Source: a virus. Taken from it: a stretch of 61,894 nucleotides of DNA. The stretch spans positions 1-61,894 of the IMG/VR virus record IMGVR_UViG_3300025102_000024, one strand, 5' to 3'. The stretch's first letter is position 1, and the number at the start of each line of letters is the position of its first letter. A model generated the notes under the pieces. That model had not been told where the DNA came from, made no database searches, and saw only the letters and a list, made by a program, of their open reading frames with translations. Positions 32,864 through 41,677 of the stretch are shown here, one piece after another. A program made the translations under genes and the position numbers.

Positions 32864-33486
32864 TAATATAAAACTCCACCTGATAATAATACTCCTCTTT
32901 GTTGCCAAGGTTTGGAGCACACATCAAATTTAGATTTGAAATCATCTCGAATTAAATAAACATTTCCAGATTGTTTGCCAACATATCCAGACATGCCAAT
33001 AAAATCATATCCGATTTCATCTGCAAAATTAATTAATTCTATAATACCAGACTCTAAACCATTTGGTTCAATGATTATTACTATTGGTCTGTATTTACCT
33101 AGACTTCTTGCTACATTAATATCATCACCATCAACATCAATAGATGCTAATACAAAATTATCATTTGATACTTCAAACTTAGATTTGTCAATTATATCTT
33201 CAAGAGTATTATCTATAGAGACTAGTTCATTAAAACACGCAATATTATTATATTGATCTTGCATTGATAAATTTAATCTAGAAGTAGCTTCAACTAAGAT
33301 AGCATTATAGTTATCATTTTTTGACCATAGATTAGCACAATTACTTGATAAAAATCCATCCCATGCTCCAATTTCAAGCACAGTTCCACCTGTAATATTC
33401 AAGTGGTCGAATATTGCTTGATTAATACTATCCTCACCATTCTCAGAATACACATCTTGTGAATGATTATATAGTAAATCAATCAT
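32863..33486 (-). CDS. FkbM-type methyltransferase-like protein
   Basis: Predicted 207 aa: DVYSENGEDSINQAIFDHLN, the SAM-binding strand-loop GTVLEIGAWDGFLSSNCANL, ILVEATSRLNL, a central FVLASIDVDGDDINVARSLG and IVIIIEPNGLES. These fit the FkbM-like family of SAM-dependent methyltransferases often found in phage and bacterial polysaccharide clusters. O-methylation of a sugar is the likely role. It overlaps the previous gene by 8 nt. Confidence 0.8.
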   Translation of the reverse strand: MIDLLYNHSQDVYSENGEDSINQAIFDHLNITGGTVLEIGAWDGFLSSNCANLWSKNDNYNAILVEATSRLNLSMQDQYNNIACFNELVSIDNTLEDIIDKSKFEVSNDNFVLASIDVDGDDINVARSLGKYRPIVIIIEPNGLESGIIELINFADEIGYDFIGMSGYVGKQSGNVYLIRDDFKSKFDVCSKPWQQRGVLLSGGVLY

Positions 33487-34294
33487 ATTTGAGTCCTCTT
33501 AACTCATACTCCCAACGAACATCCATATTCATTCTAGGTTTACCATCCTCTTCAATAATTTGTCCTACAAAAATACCATGTTCCATAGGTTCATGTGAAG
33601 GGAAAGGACGACTATCTTGATTGGGTGGATATATTTCTTTGAGTTGTTTATACACACCTTCTTTTACATAGTATTCTAATCCAACACTATAGGCACTTTT
33701 ATAATGCACATGATCACCAAGTTGATATGTTGGTTTTCCTACTATCTCTGAGTGTCTCCAATGATCATGACAAACATGATCTTCTTTAATAAGTGGCCAG
33801 AGAACATCATTTAATATAGTTTGATCTGCTGTCCTGATATTTGCATTAACATTTTCTAAATCAAGTCTTCCATATTTTGAATGAAAAACTTTATTGTTTA
33901 TACCAAACATACCTGCCATGATTGTATAACCATGATTATGACAATCTCTCAAGAGATGTGCAGATTTATTTGATACAATCCATTCATCTACAGCATTCTT
34001 TTCTCTATAACTTAATCTACTATCAGTATCTCTACTAATCCAATATTCAACATCAGGTTCATTGAGTGGTCTAAATCTCCAATTCAAACCATCATAAGAA
34101 TTTTTTCTTTCACAATGAACAACCTCTGATCCATGTTCCTCTATTGCATCAAGATACATTGACGGTACATCTTGAGCAACATAGAATCGTGCAGTCCACT
34201 CAGGATAAATTTCTTTTGCAATTCTTGCATTCTCTACAGCACCCACACAATATAGTGGATTGTCACCGAAGAGACTAAATGTTATCAGTCGCAT
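33479..34294 (-). CDS. Putative glycosyltransferase (GT-A type)
   Basis: Predicted 271 aa from the ATG at 34294 (MRLITFSLFGDNPLYCVGAV), chosen because upstream residues in the longer frame look like out-of-frame sequence of the neighbour. Motifs: YPEWTARFYVAQDVPS, WRFRPLNEPDVEYWISRDTD (a DxD-like metal site), SRLSYREKNAVDEWI and HGYTIMAGMFGI. This family is common beside methyltransferases in phage sugar clusters. The donor sugar is unknown. Confidence 0.75.
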   Translation of the reverse strand: MRLITFSLFGDNPLYCVGAVENARIAKEIYPEWTARFYVAQDVPSMYLDAIEEHGSEVVHCERKNSYDGLNWRFRPLNEPDVEYWISRDTDSRLSYREKNAVDEWIVSNKSAHLLRDCHNHGYTIMAGMFGINNKVFHSKYGRLDLENVNANIRTADQTILNDVLWPLIKEDHVCHDHWRHSEIVGKPTYQLGDHVHYKSAYSVGLEYYVKEGVYKQLKEIYPPNQDSRPFPSHEPMEHGIFVGQIIEEDGKPRMNMDVRWEYELRGLKYD

Positions 34295-34871
34295 ACCAAG
34301 ATCCATAATAACAATCAGCACCATGAAAACCAGGTTCTGATCCACCTTTAAATATTTTACCAAAATCACCTAAAACATCAGTGAATGTTTCGGGTGTAAT
34401 ATAATGCGGATGTGCTGTATCTGTCACACTACCAATACTCTCAAAAACTCTAACTACTTTTGATGTTTTCTTTGCCAATTCTAATTGTTTCTTTGGATCT
34501 AAAACATGCTGTACAACATTGAAGAACCAAGTCTCATCAACCTTCTCATCTATATCTAAATGTTCATAAGGTGCTGCAATTATTTCAACTCCTATGTCTT
34601 CATAATCTTTTCTAATATTAGGTGGCCAACGATCTATCAGAGGTTCAATTAATATGCCTCTTTTAAAGTTTCCTTTTGTCATATGAATAGAACCTCTTGG
34701 TCCTCCACCAACTTCAACAATGACTTTATCTTTAAAATCTTTTAGGTAATCTATACCTAGATATTTTCCTATAACAGTTGAACCGACATTATATGCCTCT
34801 GGTCTTAAATCTTGATGGTGTCCGAACTCTTCAGTTTGAGCGGTCTCCCACCTGTCCATTGTAATTTCCAT
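34275..34871 (-). CDS. SAM-dependent methyltransferase
   Basis: Predicted 198 aa. The class I SAM motif is KVIVEVGGGPRGSIHMTKGN, followed by ILIEPLIDRW and DETWFFNVVQHVLDP. The end FHGADCYYGSWYATDNI is typical of small sugar methyltransferases in cyanophages. It overlaps the next gene by 20 nt. The substrate is probably a glycan residue, inferred from the cluster. Confidence 0.8.
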   Translation of the reverse strand: MEITMDRWETAQTEEFGHHQDLRPEAYNVGSTVIGKYLGIDYLKDFKDKVIVEVGGGPRGSIHMTKGNFKRGILIEPLIDRWPPNIRKDYEDIGVEIIAAPYEHLDIDEKVDETWFFNVVQHVLDPKKQLELAKKTSKVVRVFESIGSVTDTAHPHYITPETFTDVLGDFGKIFKGGSEPGFHGADCYYGSWYATDNI

Positions 34872-35683
34872 TAAATTAACTCTCTGTGTTCAATCAATCT
34901 ACGAGTATTTATGAGGTCTTTATGACGTTCATAAAATAGTTTTGTATTCTTATGGTGTGCTTTAAACAACCAAGGTGCAGGTTGACCTGTAACCCTTGTG
35001 CCACCCCATGAATTATCACTTTCATAATCAATTAAATATGCACCAACAACTTTACCAAGTTCTTTAAATGCACGATAACACAAATCATGGTCATCCATAT
35101 CTTGGGGTGAAAATGCCTCATCAAAATAATTTAATTTCTTGAGGTCTTCATGGTCTATCATAAGAGGACCACGATTTACAGAACATCTAACTGCAAAAAT
35201 ATCTTTTGGAATTATCTGCTGTTTATTAGCGTGATCAACATGATCTAGTATATCACACCAACAATCATCTAAATTATTTTTCATACCGATGTGTCTACTA
35301 CTCTCATTAAACACCCAGTTATGTGCGGTGTTTGCAGTCACAGCAAAGACATCATCAAATGCTTTAAATGGTTTCTCCATTCTAACATTCCAATCCTTTT
35401 CTGTCACTATCATATCATCTTGTATGATAATAATTTTATCACCTTTTGCTGCTTTTATACCAATGTTATTTGCTTTGGTTTCAAATACATCAGGTGCATG
35501 CAGTAGTTTCCAATCTACGGGTGTGCTTAATAAAGTGTCCCAAACAACTTGCTCAGAGTTATCAGAACAACCATCTAAAACAATAATCAATTCATAAGGA
35601 GTTCTAGTATTATAATAAATTCCCTCAAGCACTTTTTCAAGTAACCAATCTTTATTATGAACTGTTAAAATAATACTATGCAT
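34871..35683 (-). CDS. GT2 family glycosyltransferase
   Basis: Predicted 270 aa: MHSIILTVHNKDWLLEKVLE, YELIIVLDGCSDNSEQVV, NNIGIKAAKGDKIIIIQDDM (the DxD-type metal site is QDDM), and FDEAFSPQDMDDHDLCYRAF near the catalytic base. This is the classic GT2/GT-A layout. It probably adds a hexose to the phage-directed glycan. Overlaps its neighbours by a few bases at both ends. Confidence 0.87.
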   Translation of the reverse strand: MHSIILTVHNKDWLLEKVLEGIYYNTRTPYELIIVLDGCSDNSEQVVWDTLLSTPVDWKLLHAPDVFETKANNIGIKAAKGDKIIIIQDDMIVTEKDWNVRMEKPFKAFDDVFAVTANTAHNWVFNESSRHIGMKNNLDDCWCDILDHVDHANKQQIIPKDIFAVRCSVNRGPLMIDHEDLKKLNYFDEAFSPQDMDDHDLCYRAFKELGKVVGAYLIDYESDNSWGGTRVTGQPAPWLFKAHHKNTKLFYERHKDLINTRRLIEHRELI

Positions 35684-36410
35684 TTTTTATCTGAATTAAA
35701 AATTTATCAATCTCTCTACCGTATCCAGCAGATCCTCTTTCATACCAATAATCATAATCACATTCTATATAATTTCTGTAGTCTTGTCCACCCACTGTTA
35801 AACCATCACGGACTGCAATATTTGTTAGAATACTTTGGTCGTTACGATGTTCAACAAAGGACGATAGTTCTTCACCTAAAGTGCTTGGTGCATTATTTAC
35901 AATATCTAAATCAAGACAGAAGTTCAACCAATCCTCAACTCCTTTGATAGATTTTTCACAACACTTCCATATCATAAACCCTGCTTCAAGTTGACTTACA
36001 TCGTGATAATCTTCTTCATCACAATTCATCTTGATAAAACAATCTCTCTTTGTATAATTACCATTGATATTATTACTCAATAACAATAATGAAGCATCGT
36101 TTTCATCTAGAGTCTCTTCAATATAACTTACTAAGCCTGGTGAAAACATATCACCACAATCACAATATATTAGATAGTCTCCTTCATTGATAGATTTAAG
36201 AGTTTCAAGAATATAATATGGTTTCCATACCCACCAACCTGCACCTTTTGATTGGTCTAAAATCTTTTGATTATCCTTATAGAAATCAGTAGTTTCTAAC
36301 TGCTTTCGAGAGTAAGGATGATGTGTAAATCCTTCTTTGTGAGTTTGATGTAAAAATTTTTGTTGTTCTGCAAAGTTTTCGTCTGCGTATGATAGTAAAT
36401 GCCAATTCAT
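35676..36410 (-). CDS. Putative glycosyltransferase-like protein
   Basis: Predicted 244 aa: MNWHLLSYADENFAEQQKFL, SKGAGWWVWKPYYILETLKS and INEGDYLIYCDCGDMFSPGL (a DCGD acidic motif). LGEELSSFVEHRNDQSILTN is a recurrent C-terminal motif. The GxGWWxWKPY segment is seen in phage and bacterial glycan clusters, in proteins annotated as glycosyltransferase-like. The sugar is unknown. Confidence 0.7.
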   Translation of the reverse strand: MNWHLLSYADENFAEQQKFLHQTHKEGFTHHPYSRKQLETTDFYKDNQKILDQSKGAGWWVWKPYYILETLKSINEGDYLIYCDCGDMFSPGLVSYIEETLDENDASLLLLSNNINGNYTKRDCFIKMNCDEEDYHDVSQLEAGFMIWKCCEKSIKGVEDWLNFCLDLDIVNNAPSTLGEELSSFVEHRNDQSILTNIAVRDGLTVGGQDYRNYIECDYDYWYERGSAGYGREIDKFLIQIKNA

Positions 36411-37300
36411 AATGTCTCCTTAATCCAATCGTCTAATTTTATTTGTGGTTTCCATTTAAAGGTTTTGTAAATTTTGTCTATGTTAGCAAGTGTAATTCTT
36501 GCTTCACCCTTTCTACTTGGTATGTTCACCTGATTATCTGAAATCAAATCTGCTATTTCATTTACAGAATAATTTATACCCGTGCCGACATTGTATATTT
36601 GCCCGTATGCTTCATCATCAGGATTTGATATTGCTGCCATTATATTTGCATTAACAACATCTTTGACATGAACAAAATCTCTTCTTTGTTCCCCATCACC
36701 TACAATTGTAAGGGACTCACCTGCATCTCTTTGCCTTTCAAAGATTCCTATAACTGGTGCATATTGACCCCTCTTTGGTGCTCTCTCACCATAGACATTA
36801 AAGTATCTAAAAATAATAGTTTGTAATCCAAAAAGGTTGGTGTACATTTCACATAATTTTTCACCTGCAATCTTTGATACTGAATATGGATTTAAGCAAT
36901 CATCAGGTTGAGTTTCTACATTTGGAAATGGATTATTACCATATCCAGATGAAGTTGAAGAATATAAAAACTTCTTAACTCCAGTTTCTCTTGCAATCTG
37001 TAAAAGAGTACAAGTTCCTTTTACATTAATATCAACTGCATTGATTGGATTTTCAGTTGCTGTTCCAATCCTAGATTCTGCAGCACAATGAAAGACATAA
37101 TCAACATTTGTGAATGCATTTTTCATAAATTTATAATCAGTTATATCTCCTCTTACATTCATTGCCTTATCATTCCAATAGAACTGATCATTATCAGCAT
37201 ATTCATTATCAATTGCAACTACTTCATGTCCAAGATTAAGTAATCCATCAACCATATGAGATCCTATAAAACCAGCTGCACCTGTAACTAAACTAATCAT
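36407..37300 (-). CDS. NAD-dependent sugar-nucleotide epimerase/dehydratase
   Basis: Predicted 297 aa, extended short-chain dehydrogenase. TGAAGFIGSHMVDGLLNLGH binds NAD, NVRGDITD is a conserved second motif, STSSGYG and the YxxxK motif (NPYSVSKIAGEKLCE) form the active site, and RYFNVYGERAPKRGQY follows. It resembles UDP-glucose 4-epimerase-like and WbpP-like enzymes. The exact substrate cannot be told. ATGA overlap with the upstream gene. Confidence 0.88.
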   Translation of the reverse strand: MISLVTGAAGFIGSHMVDGLLNLGHEVVAIDNEYADNDQFYWNDKAMNVRGDITDYKFMKNAFTNVDYVFHCAAESRIGTATENPINAVDINVKGTCTLLQIARETGVKKFLYSSTSSGYGNNPFPNVETQPDDCLNPYSVSKIAGEKLCEMYTNLFGLQTIIFRYFNVYGERAPKRGQYAPVIGIFERQRDAGESLTIVGDGEQRRDFVHVKDVVNANIMAAISNPDDEAYGQIYNVGTGINYSVNEIADLISDNQVNIPSRKGEARITLANIDKIYKTFKWKPQIKLDDWIKETL

Positions 37301-38175
37301 AATCTTTCCTGTAAATATTTTTGATTTTTGTAGTATTCAATTAATTGTTCTTTTGATAAGACTCTCAATTGTTCCCATAGTTGATTATTAGATTGCATAA
37401 ATGGATTATGAAACCAAGAGTTCTGTGTTCTTTGATGTTCTAAATGATATGCGTGTTCATCTACTCTACCAATATTATATCCTAATGTTTTCCAACGATG
37501 ATGTCTTTCAATATCTTCTGGTGCATATGCAATAAACCCTTCATTCTCTAATCCACCATCAATATAAACTTGACGATTAAAGAACTGAACCATTCCATAC
37601 TCCGCCCATCCTTGACCTTGTTCACTTTGATAATAAAAGTATCTATCATCAAAAGATTTACAATCATAATTTGATTCTAAAAAACTACTGACCCAACCAC
37701 CTTTTTCAAAACGATCCATATCATTTTGTGTTTCAATAGTGAATCCAAGATTTACTTTTCTCTCACCATGATTACCATAACGATAAGGATATACAACATC
37801 ATATTCACCCTCTAACATTTTAACAGATTGAACGTAACTGTCAATCGGTAATATTAAATCAGTATCATAGTTGACAACAATATCAGTCTTTGATTCCATT
37901 ACCATATCATTCAATATTCTAGTGCGATGAAATGCATCATCATCACGAGTATCATCTTCAAATATATGAATTAAGTTTGTTGTATCAACTAATCTTTTAA
38001 TTATTGGTAGTGCAAATGCTTCAAATCTACCTTCTGAATCTACCTCTTTGATCATTACATTTGTATCAAAGTGATGTAAAAGATATGCTGTTGATAGGAT
38101 TACATTACGAAGACGATCACCTGTATCAATACGCAATGGAATTATAAAAGTAGTATTTTTTAAATCAGATTTCAT
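37297..38175 (-). CDS. GT2/GT27-like glycosyltransferase
   Basis: Predicted 292 aa: NTTFIIPLRIDTGDRLRNVI, FHRTRILNDMVMESKTDIVV, NYDTDLILPIDSY (DxD), WVSSFLESNYDCKSFDDRYF and AYAPEDIERHHRWKTLGYNI. The layout fits galactosyltransferase-like GT2 enzymes found in polysaccharide clusters. It overlaps the GT11 gene upstream by 11 nt. Confidence 0.8.
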   Translation of the reverse strand: MKSDLKNTTFIIPLRIDTGDRLRNVILSTAYLLHHFDTNVMIKEVDSEGRFEAFALPIIKRLVDTTNLIHIFEDDTRDDDAFHRTRILNDMVMESKTDIVVNYDTDLILPIDSYVQSVKMLEGEYDVVYPYRYGNHGERKVNLGFTIETQNDMDRFEKGGWVSSFLESNYDCKSFDDRYFYYQSEQGQGWAEYGMVQFFNRQVYIDGGLENEGFIAYAPEDIERHHRWKTLGYNIGRVDEHAYHLEHQRTQNSWFHNPFMQSNNQLWEQLRVLSKEQLIEYYKNQKYLQERL

Positions 38176-38974
38176 TAATCATTCTCCAACTTCGAGGAAA
38201 TAAATCTATTGTAGATTTACTTGCGTTATTCGGACCAAACCATCTATTAGGATAGATCACTTCTTTACATGGGTTTTGTGATAACCATGCACCCCACCAA
38301 GAATAGGTAGAGTTAGCAATAATAAAATCACTACATTGTGTCATTAAATATAAGTCATGATATGAGCTATTGGAGTGTGAAACTAAGAACCTATCATTGT
38401 CAAAAAGTTTTTGCTCAAAACACCACTCAGGATCATCAGAAAAAATAATAACTTGACGATCTTCATCAAAACAATCTAATGCATTTTCATAATAACTCAT
38501 AGGTAAGTTATGATGATTTGCAGAGTTGATAAGGAAATCACCCCTACGAATATGCAATGATATAGGATTATCAAATTGTCTTAGAGTTTTCCTACATTCA
38601 TCAACAATGTTCTTATTAAATTTAAAGTCTTTAATAATCTCATCTCTAATGTTTAAAAAGTATTTTGGTGTTTGAAAGAACCCAACTAAAGAACAATCAT
38701 CAGGGCAATTATTATATAAGTCTTCATCAAAATGAAACTGTGCTTCTTGCACATAATCATTTGTCTGCAAGAAACCATAATGTTTGCTTTTAAATTTGAA
38801 TGGTTCAAATAGTTCAATACGAAGTGTATTGCCAAGACCATCTTCTATTGCCTGATCATGATTTGGAATGATATAATCCAAACCACGATTTCTTGCAATA
38901 CCTTTGAGTGCTGCATATTGAAACATCTGGTTCCCCAGTTGTCCCATCTTACCAAGATAATTTAATCCAATCAT
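38165..38974 (-). CDS. GT11 fucosyltransferase-like protein
   Basis: Predicted 269 aa with all GT11 (alpha-1,2-fucosyltransferase) motifs: GQLGNQMFQYAALKGIARNR, SLHIRRGDF (the HxRRGD donor-binding motif), VIIFSDDPEWC, SSYHDLYLMTQCSDFIIANS and TYSWWGAWLSQNPCKEVIYP. These enzymes use GDP-fucose. No GDP-fucose synthesis genes are in the window, but a GDP-mannose 3,5-epimerase is, so GDP-L-galactose is a possible alternative donor (inference). It overlaps the second GT11 gene by 26 nt. Confidence 0.9.
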   Translation of the reverse strand: MIGLNYLGKMGQLGNQMFQYAALKGIARNRGLDYIIPNHDQAIEDGLGNTLRIELFEPFKFKSKHYGFLQTNDYVQEAQFHFDEDLYNNCPDDCSLVGFFQTPKYFLNIRDEIIKDFKFNKNIVDECRKTLRQFDNPISLHIRRGDFLINSANHHNLPMSYYENALDCFDEDRQVIIFSDDPEWCFEQKLFDNDRFLVSHSNSSYHDLYLMTQCSDFIIANSTYSWWGAWLSQNPCKEVIYPNRWFGPNNASKSTIDLFPRSWRMINEI

Positions 38975-39791
38975 CAGGTATCAAATCTTTAGTGTCATTT
39001 TCTTTAAGAAGTTGTGGACCGAACCAAGGGTCTGGTGCGATCACAGGATTTGTACGATCTTTTTGTAACCATGCACCCCACCAACTTAATGTGCTTGGTG
39101 ATATTATAGCACCATTACACTGACTCATCAAGCATAAGTCAACATATGGTATGAATGATTTACGATAAACTCCATCACCCTCCATACATTTGTGATCATA
39201 CTGTTCAACTTCCTCATTGATAAAAAATCTTTTATCTTCAAAAAAGTCTTGGCTCTTACACCATTCAACATCATCACTACACACAAGAACCTTTGAGTCT
39301 GAGTCAAAATGTTCTAATGCTTTTTCATAATAATCAAAAGTGGGAACAGGATGTAAATGTTCTCTACCTATATTATCTCCACGACGTACATGTAAAAATA
39401 TTAACTTCTTATGTTGACAAGTAAACTCTAAACAAGGTTCTCTAATATCATCTACAAATTCAAAATCTTCTCTGATTTCTTTCTCAATATGTTTAAAATA
39501 TTTCTCGCTCTGTAAATACCCATCTATATTTGTATCATCCTTACAATTATTGAATAGATCCTCGTCAAAATGAAAATGAGACTCCCACCTTGTTTCATAA
39601 GGAACCTCATTAATATGTTTTAAATGATATAACTTAAACGGATCATGCATTCCATAGTTTGCTGTCCGTGTGCTATCAGGTGGAATGCAAAACTCATATC
39701 CATGTTTTGCTGCAATGCCACGCAAAGATGCATACTGGAAGAGTTGATTGCCAAATCTTCCATTAATACCTAATCTATTGTAACCAATCAT
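38949..39791 (-). CDS. GT11 fucosyltransferase-like protein
   Basis: Predicted 280 aa: GRFGNQLFQYASLRGIAAKH, IFLHVRRGDNIG, VLVCSDDVEWCKSQDFFED, YVDLCLMSQCNGAIISPSTL and SWWGAWL. It is a paralogue of the neighbouring gene at 38165; both keep the HxRRGD and SWWGAWL motifs. Two adjacent copies suggest two linkages or acceptors. It overlaps the dehydrogenase gene upstream by 4 nt (ATGA). Confidence 0.9.
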   Translation of the reverse strand: MIGYNRLGINGRFGNQLFQYASLRGIAAKHGYEFCIPPDSTRTANYGMHDPFKLYHLKHINEVPYETRWESHFHFDEDLFNNCKDDTNIDGYLQSEKYFKHIEKEIREDFEFVDDIREPCLEFTCQHKKLIFLHVRRGDNIGREHLHPVPTFDYYEKALEHFDSDSKVLVCSDDVEWCKSQDFFEDKRFFINEEVEQYDHKCMEGDGVYRKSFIPYVDLCLMSQCNGAIISPSTLSWWGAWLQKDRTNPVIAPDPWFGPQLLKENDTKDLIPDDWIKLSW

Positions 39792-40906
39792 AATTTAATT
39801 TCAAAAACCTGTTCGTTTGGTTCTTCATAAATGATTCGAGAATCACACTGATCTCTAAGTGAAGAGTCAGAACAATACACTATATATCCCTCATTTAATA
39901 AGTCTAAACAAAGTCGATATTGTTGACTTTCAGTAAGGATATCAGTCTTAGGTTTGTATGTCAAGTAATCAAAAAAGAATGGTAATTTTTTCTTGTTCTT
40001 ATTAATAAAATAATCTTTCAAGAATGTAGCATGATCTTCATTAAATGCATCAGTAACATGACCAATGTTATGATTTACTCCTACTTTACTTGCATATGAT
40101 GCGAATGCACGATTGTCTCTTGGAAAACAAGGACCACCAAATCCAAAACCATATTTCATATATTTTTTTCCAATCCTATCATCAGAACCAATTGACATCA
40201 ATACATTATCAATCTCATTTTCCATACCAGATAATGTAAGGACTTCTCCTAGCATATTAGCATAGCTAATCTTTGTGGTAAGAAAACAATTTACAGCAAT
40301 TTTTGTAACCTCTGCTGCTTTTGTACTCATAAAGTAGATGGAAGGACTAATAAATCCCATCTGTATTTTTTCATATACCTGTTCTAGTTCTGATTTATGA
40401 TTACCGTCACCACCAATCAACACCATATCGGCATTTTGTAAATCACGAATGATAGAACCTTGTGCAATAAACTCTGGGTTATAAAATATATCAATACCAG
40501 TATCCTTAAGTGCTTCTTGGAAATCATTACAATCACCAGGATTTGTAGTGCAACCAATAACTAAAGATTTTTCATCTAATAATATTGAAACATCTTTAAA
40601 GTCATCTATAACTTTCCATACAGCACTCACATCATAACTTCCATCTTCAAGTGAAGGTGTGGCAACTAGAGTAAAGATAATATCACATTCTGTAATGACT
40701 CTGAGATTATCAGTTGTGAATTCAATATTATTTGCTTCCGAAAGATAATCTTGAACCTCTGGTTCAGCAGTACGAATAATACCATTCTGCAAGTCTTTGA
40801 TGTATCCTTCACGATTGTCAGATGCTAGGACATTATATCCTGCTTTTTCAATCAAAAGAGCAAGGCAGATTCCTAATCTACCTGCTCCAATTAATCCAAT
40901 TTTCAT
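39788..40906 (-). CDS. UDP-glucose/GDP-mannose-type 6-dehydrogenase
   Basis: Predicted 372 aa. The N-terminal NAD motif is IGLIGAGRLGICLALLIEKA, then FTLVATPSL, the central FYNPEFIAQGSIIRDL, AAEVTKIAVNCFLTTKISYA (Lys and Asn near the substrate) and the catalytic Cys about residue 260 in KYGFGFGGPCFPRDNRAFAS. It makes a uronic acid nucleotide from UDP-glucose or GDP-mannose; the substrate cannot be decided. Length is a little short of bacterial Ugd. It shares an ATGA junction with nadE. Confidence 0.85.
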   Translation of the reverse strand: MKIGLIGAGRLGICLALLIEKAGYNVLASDNREGYIKDLQNGIIRTAEPEVQDYLSEANNIEFTTDNLRVITECDIIFTLVATPSLEDGSYDVSAVWKVIDDFKDVSILLDEKSLVIGCTTNPGDCNDFQEALKDTGIDIFYNPEFIAQGSIIRDLQNADMVLIGGDGNHKSELEQVYEKIQMGFISPSIYFMSTKAAEVTKIAVNCFLTTKISYANMLGEVLTLSGMENEIDNVLMSIGSDDRIGKKYMKYGFGFGGPCFPRDNRAFASYASKVGVNHNIGHVTDAFNEDHATFLKDYFINKNKKKLPFFFDYLTYKPKTDILTESQQYRLCLDLLNEGYIVYCSDSSLRDQCDSRIIYEEPNEQVFEIKL

Positions 40907-41676
40907 AATTTGAATGTAGGGATAGGTTGCATTTTATGTTTGTTTAATGTGTTAAATCTACTTAAGATTTCAACAGCAGGTCCTGTACCTCTTTCCATTG
41001 CTTCTTCAAGTTGTTCGTATGATGCACCAAGTTGTGCTTCATCAGTTCTTGAGTCATCCCATAGACCATCAGTTGGTGTTGCATCAACAATGCGTTGATC
41101 AACTTCTAGATATTCACCTAGTTCCCAGACTTCCGTTTTATAAAGGTCAGCAATAGGGGCGATATCAACACCACCGTCACCATACTTAGTATAAAAACCG
41201 ACTCCATAATCCTCCACTTTGTTACCTGTTCCAACTACTATACCACCTACTGATCCAGCAATTTGATATAGAGTTACCATACGAATTCGTGATTTCGTAT
41301 TTGCATTTGCGTGTGCACTTGCAGTAAACTCTCTCTTATTATAATTTTGTGCTTCAGACCACCACTCAACTGACTTTATTAAACCTTCATATACACTCGA
41401 AAGTTCTATTTCAATTCTTCTAACATTATCATACTTTTCTACTAATGCCTTTGAATGAACATCAGAAAGTTTTGTATTCTTAAATTTAGAATCAAGTGGC
41501 ATGCACACAACATAAGTTGGCAATCCTGTTCTAGCACACAATGAGGAGACAACAGCAGAATCAATTCCACCTGATACTCCTATTACAAATGCATCAATGC
41601 TGTGTTCCCAATAATAATCTTTTAACCATCCAACAATATTATCTGTTAGATCTTCATAACTATCAATTCGTGTCAT
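40903..41676 (-). CDS. nadE: Ammonia-dependent NAD synthetase
   Basis: Predicted 257 aa. The ATP pyrophosphatase P-loop SGGIDS is at residues 35-40 (FVIGVSGGIDSAVVSSLCAR), followed by SRIRMVTLYQIAGSVGGIVV, GTGNKVEDYGVGFYTKYGDG and IAPIADLYKTEVWELGEYL. These are the NadE core motifs; no glutaminase domain. It converts nicotinic acid adenine dinucleotide to NAD+. It sits inside a sugar cluster with NAD-dependent enzymes. It may raise NAD for photosynthesis-linked metabolism or counter NAD-depleting defences. Confidence 0.9.
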   Translation of the reverse strand: MTRIDSYEDLTDNIVGWLKDYYWEHSIDAFVIGVSGGIDSAVVSSLCARTGLPTYVVCMPLDSKFKNTKLSDVHSKALVEKYDNVRRIEIELSSVYEGLIKSVEWWSEAQNYNKREFTASAHANANTKSRIRMVTLYQIAGSVGGIVVGTGNKVEDYGVGFYTKYGDGGVDIAPIADLYKTEVWELGEYLEVDQRIVDATPTDGLWDDSRTDEAQLGASYEQLEEAMERGTGPAVEILSRFNTLNKHKMQPIPTFKL

Positions 41677-41677
41677 T

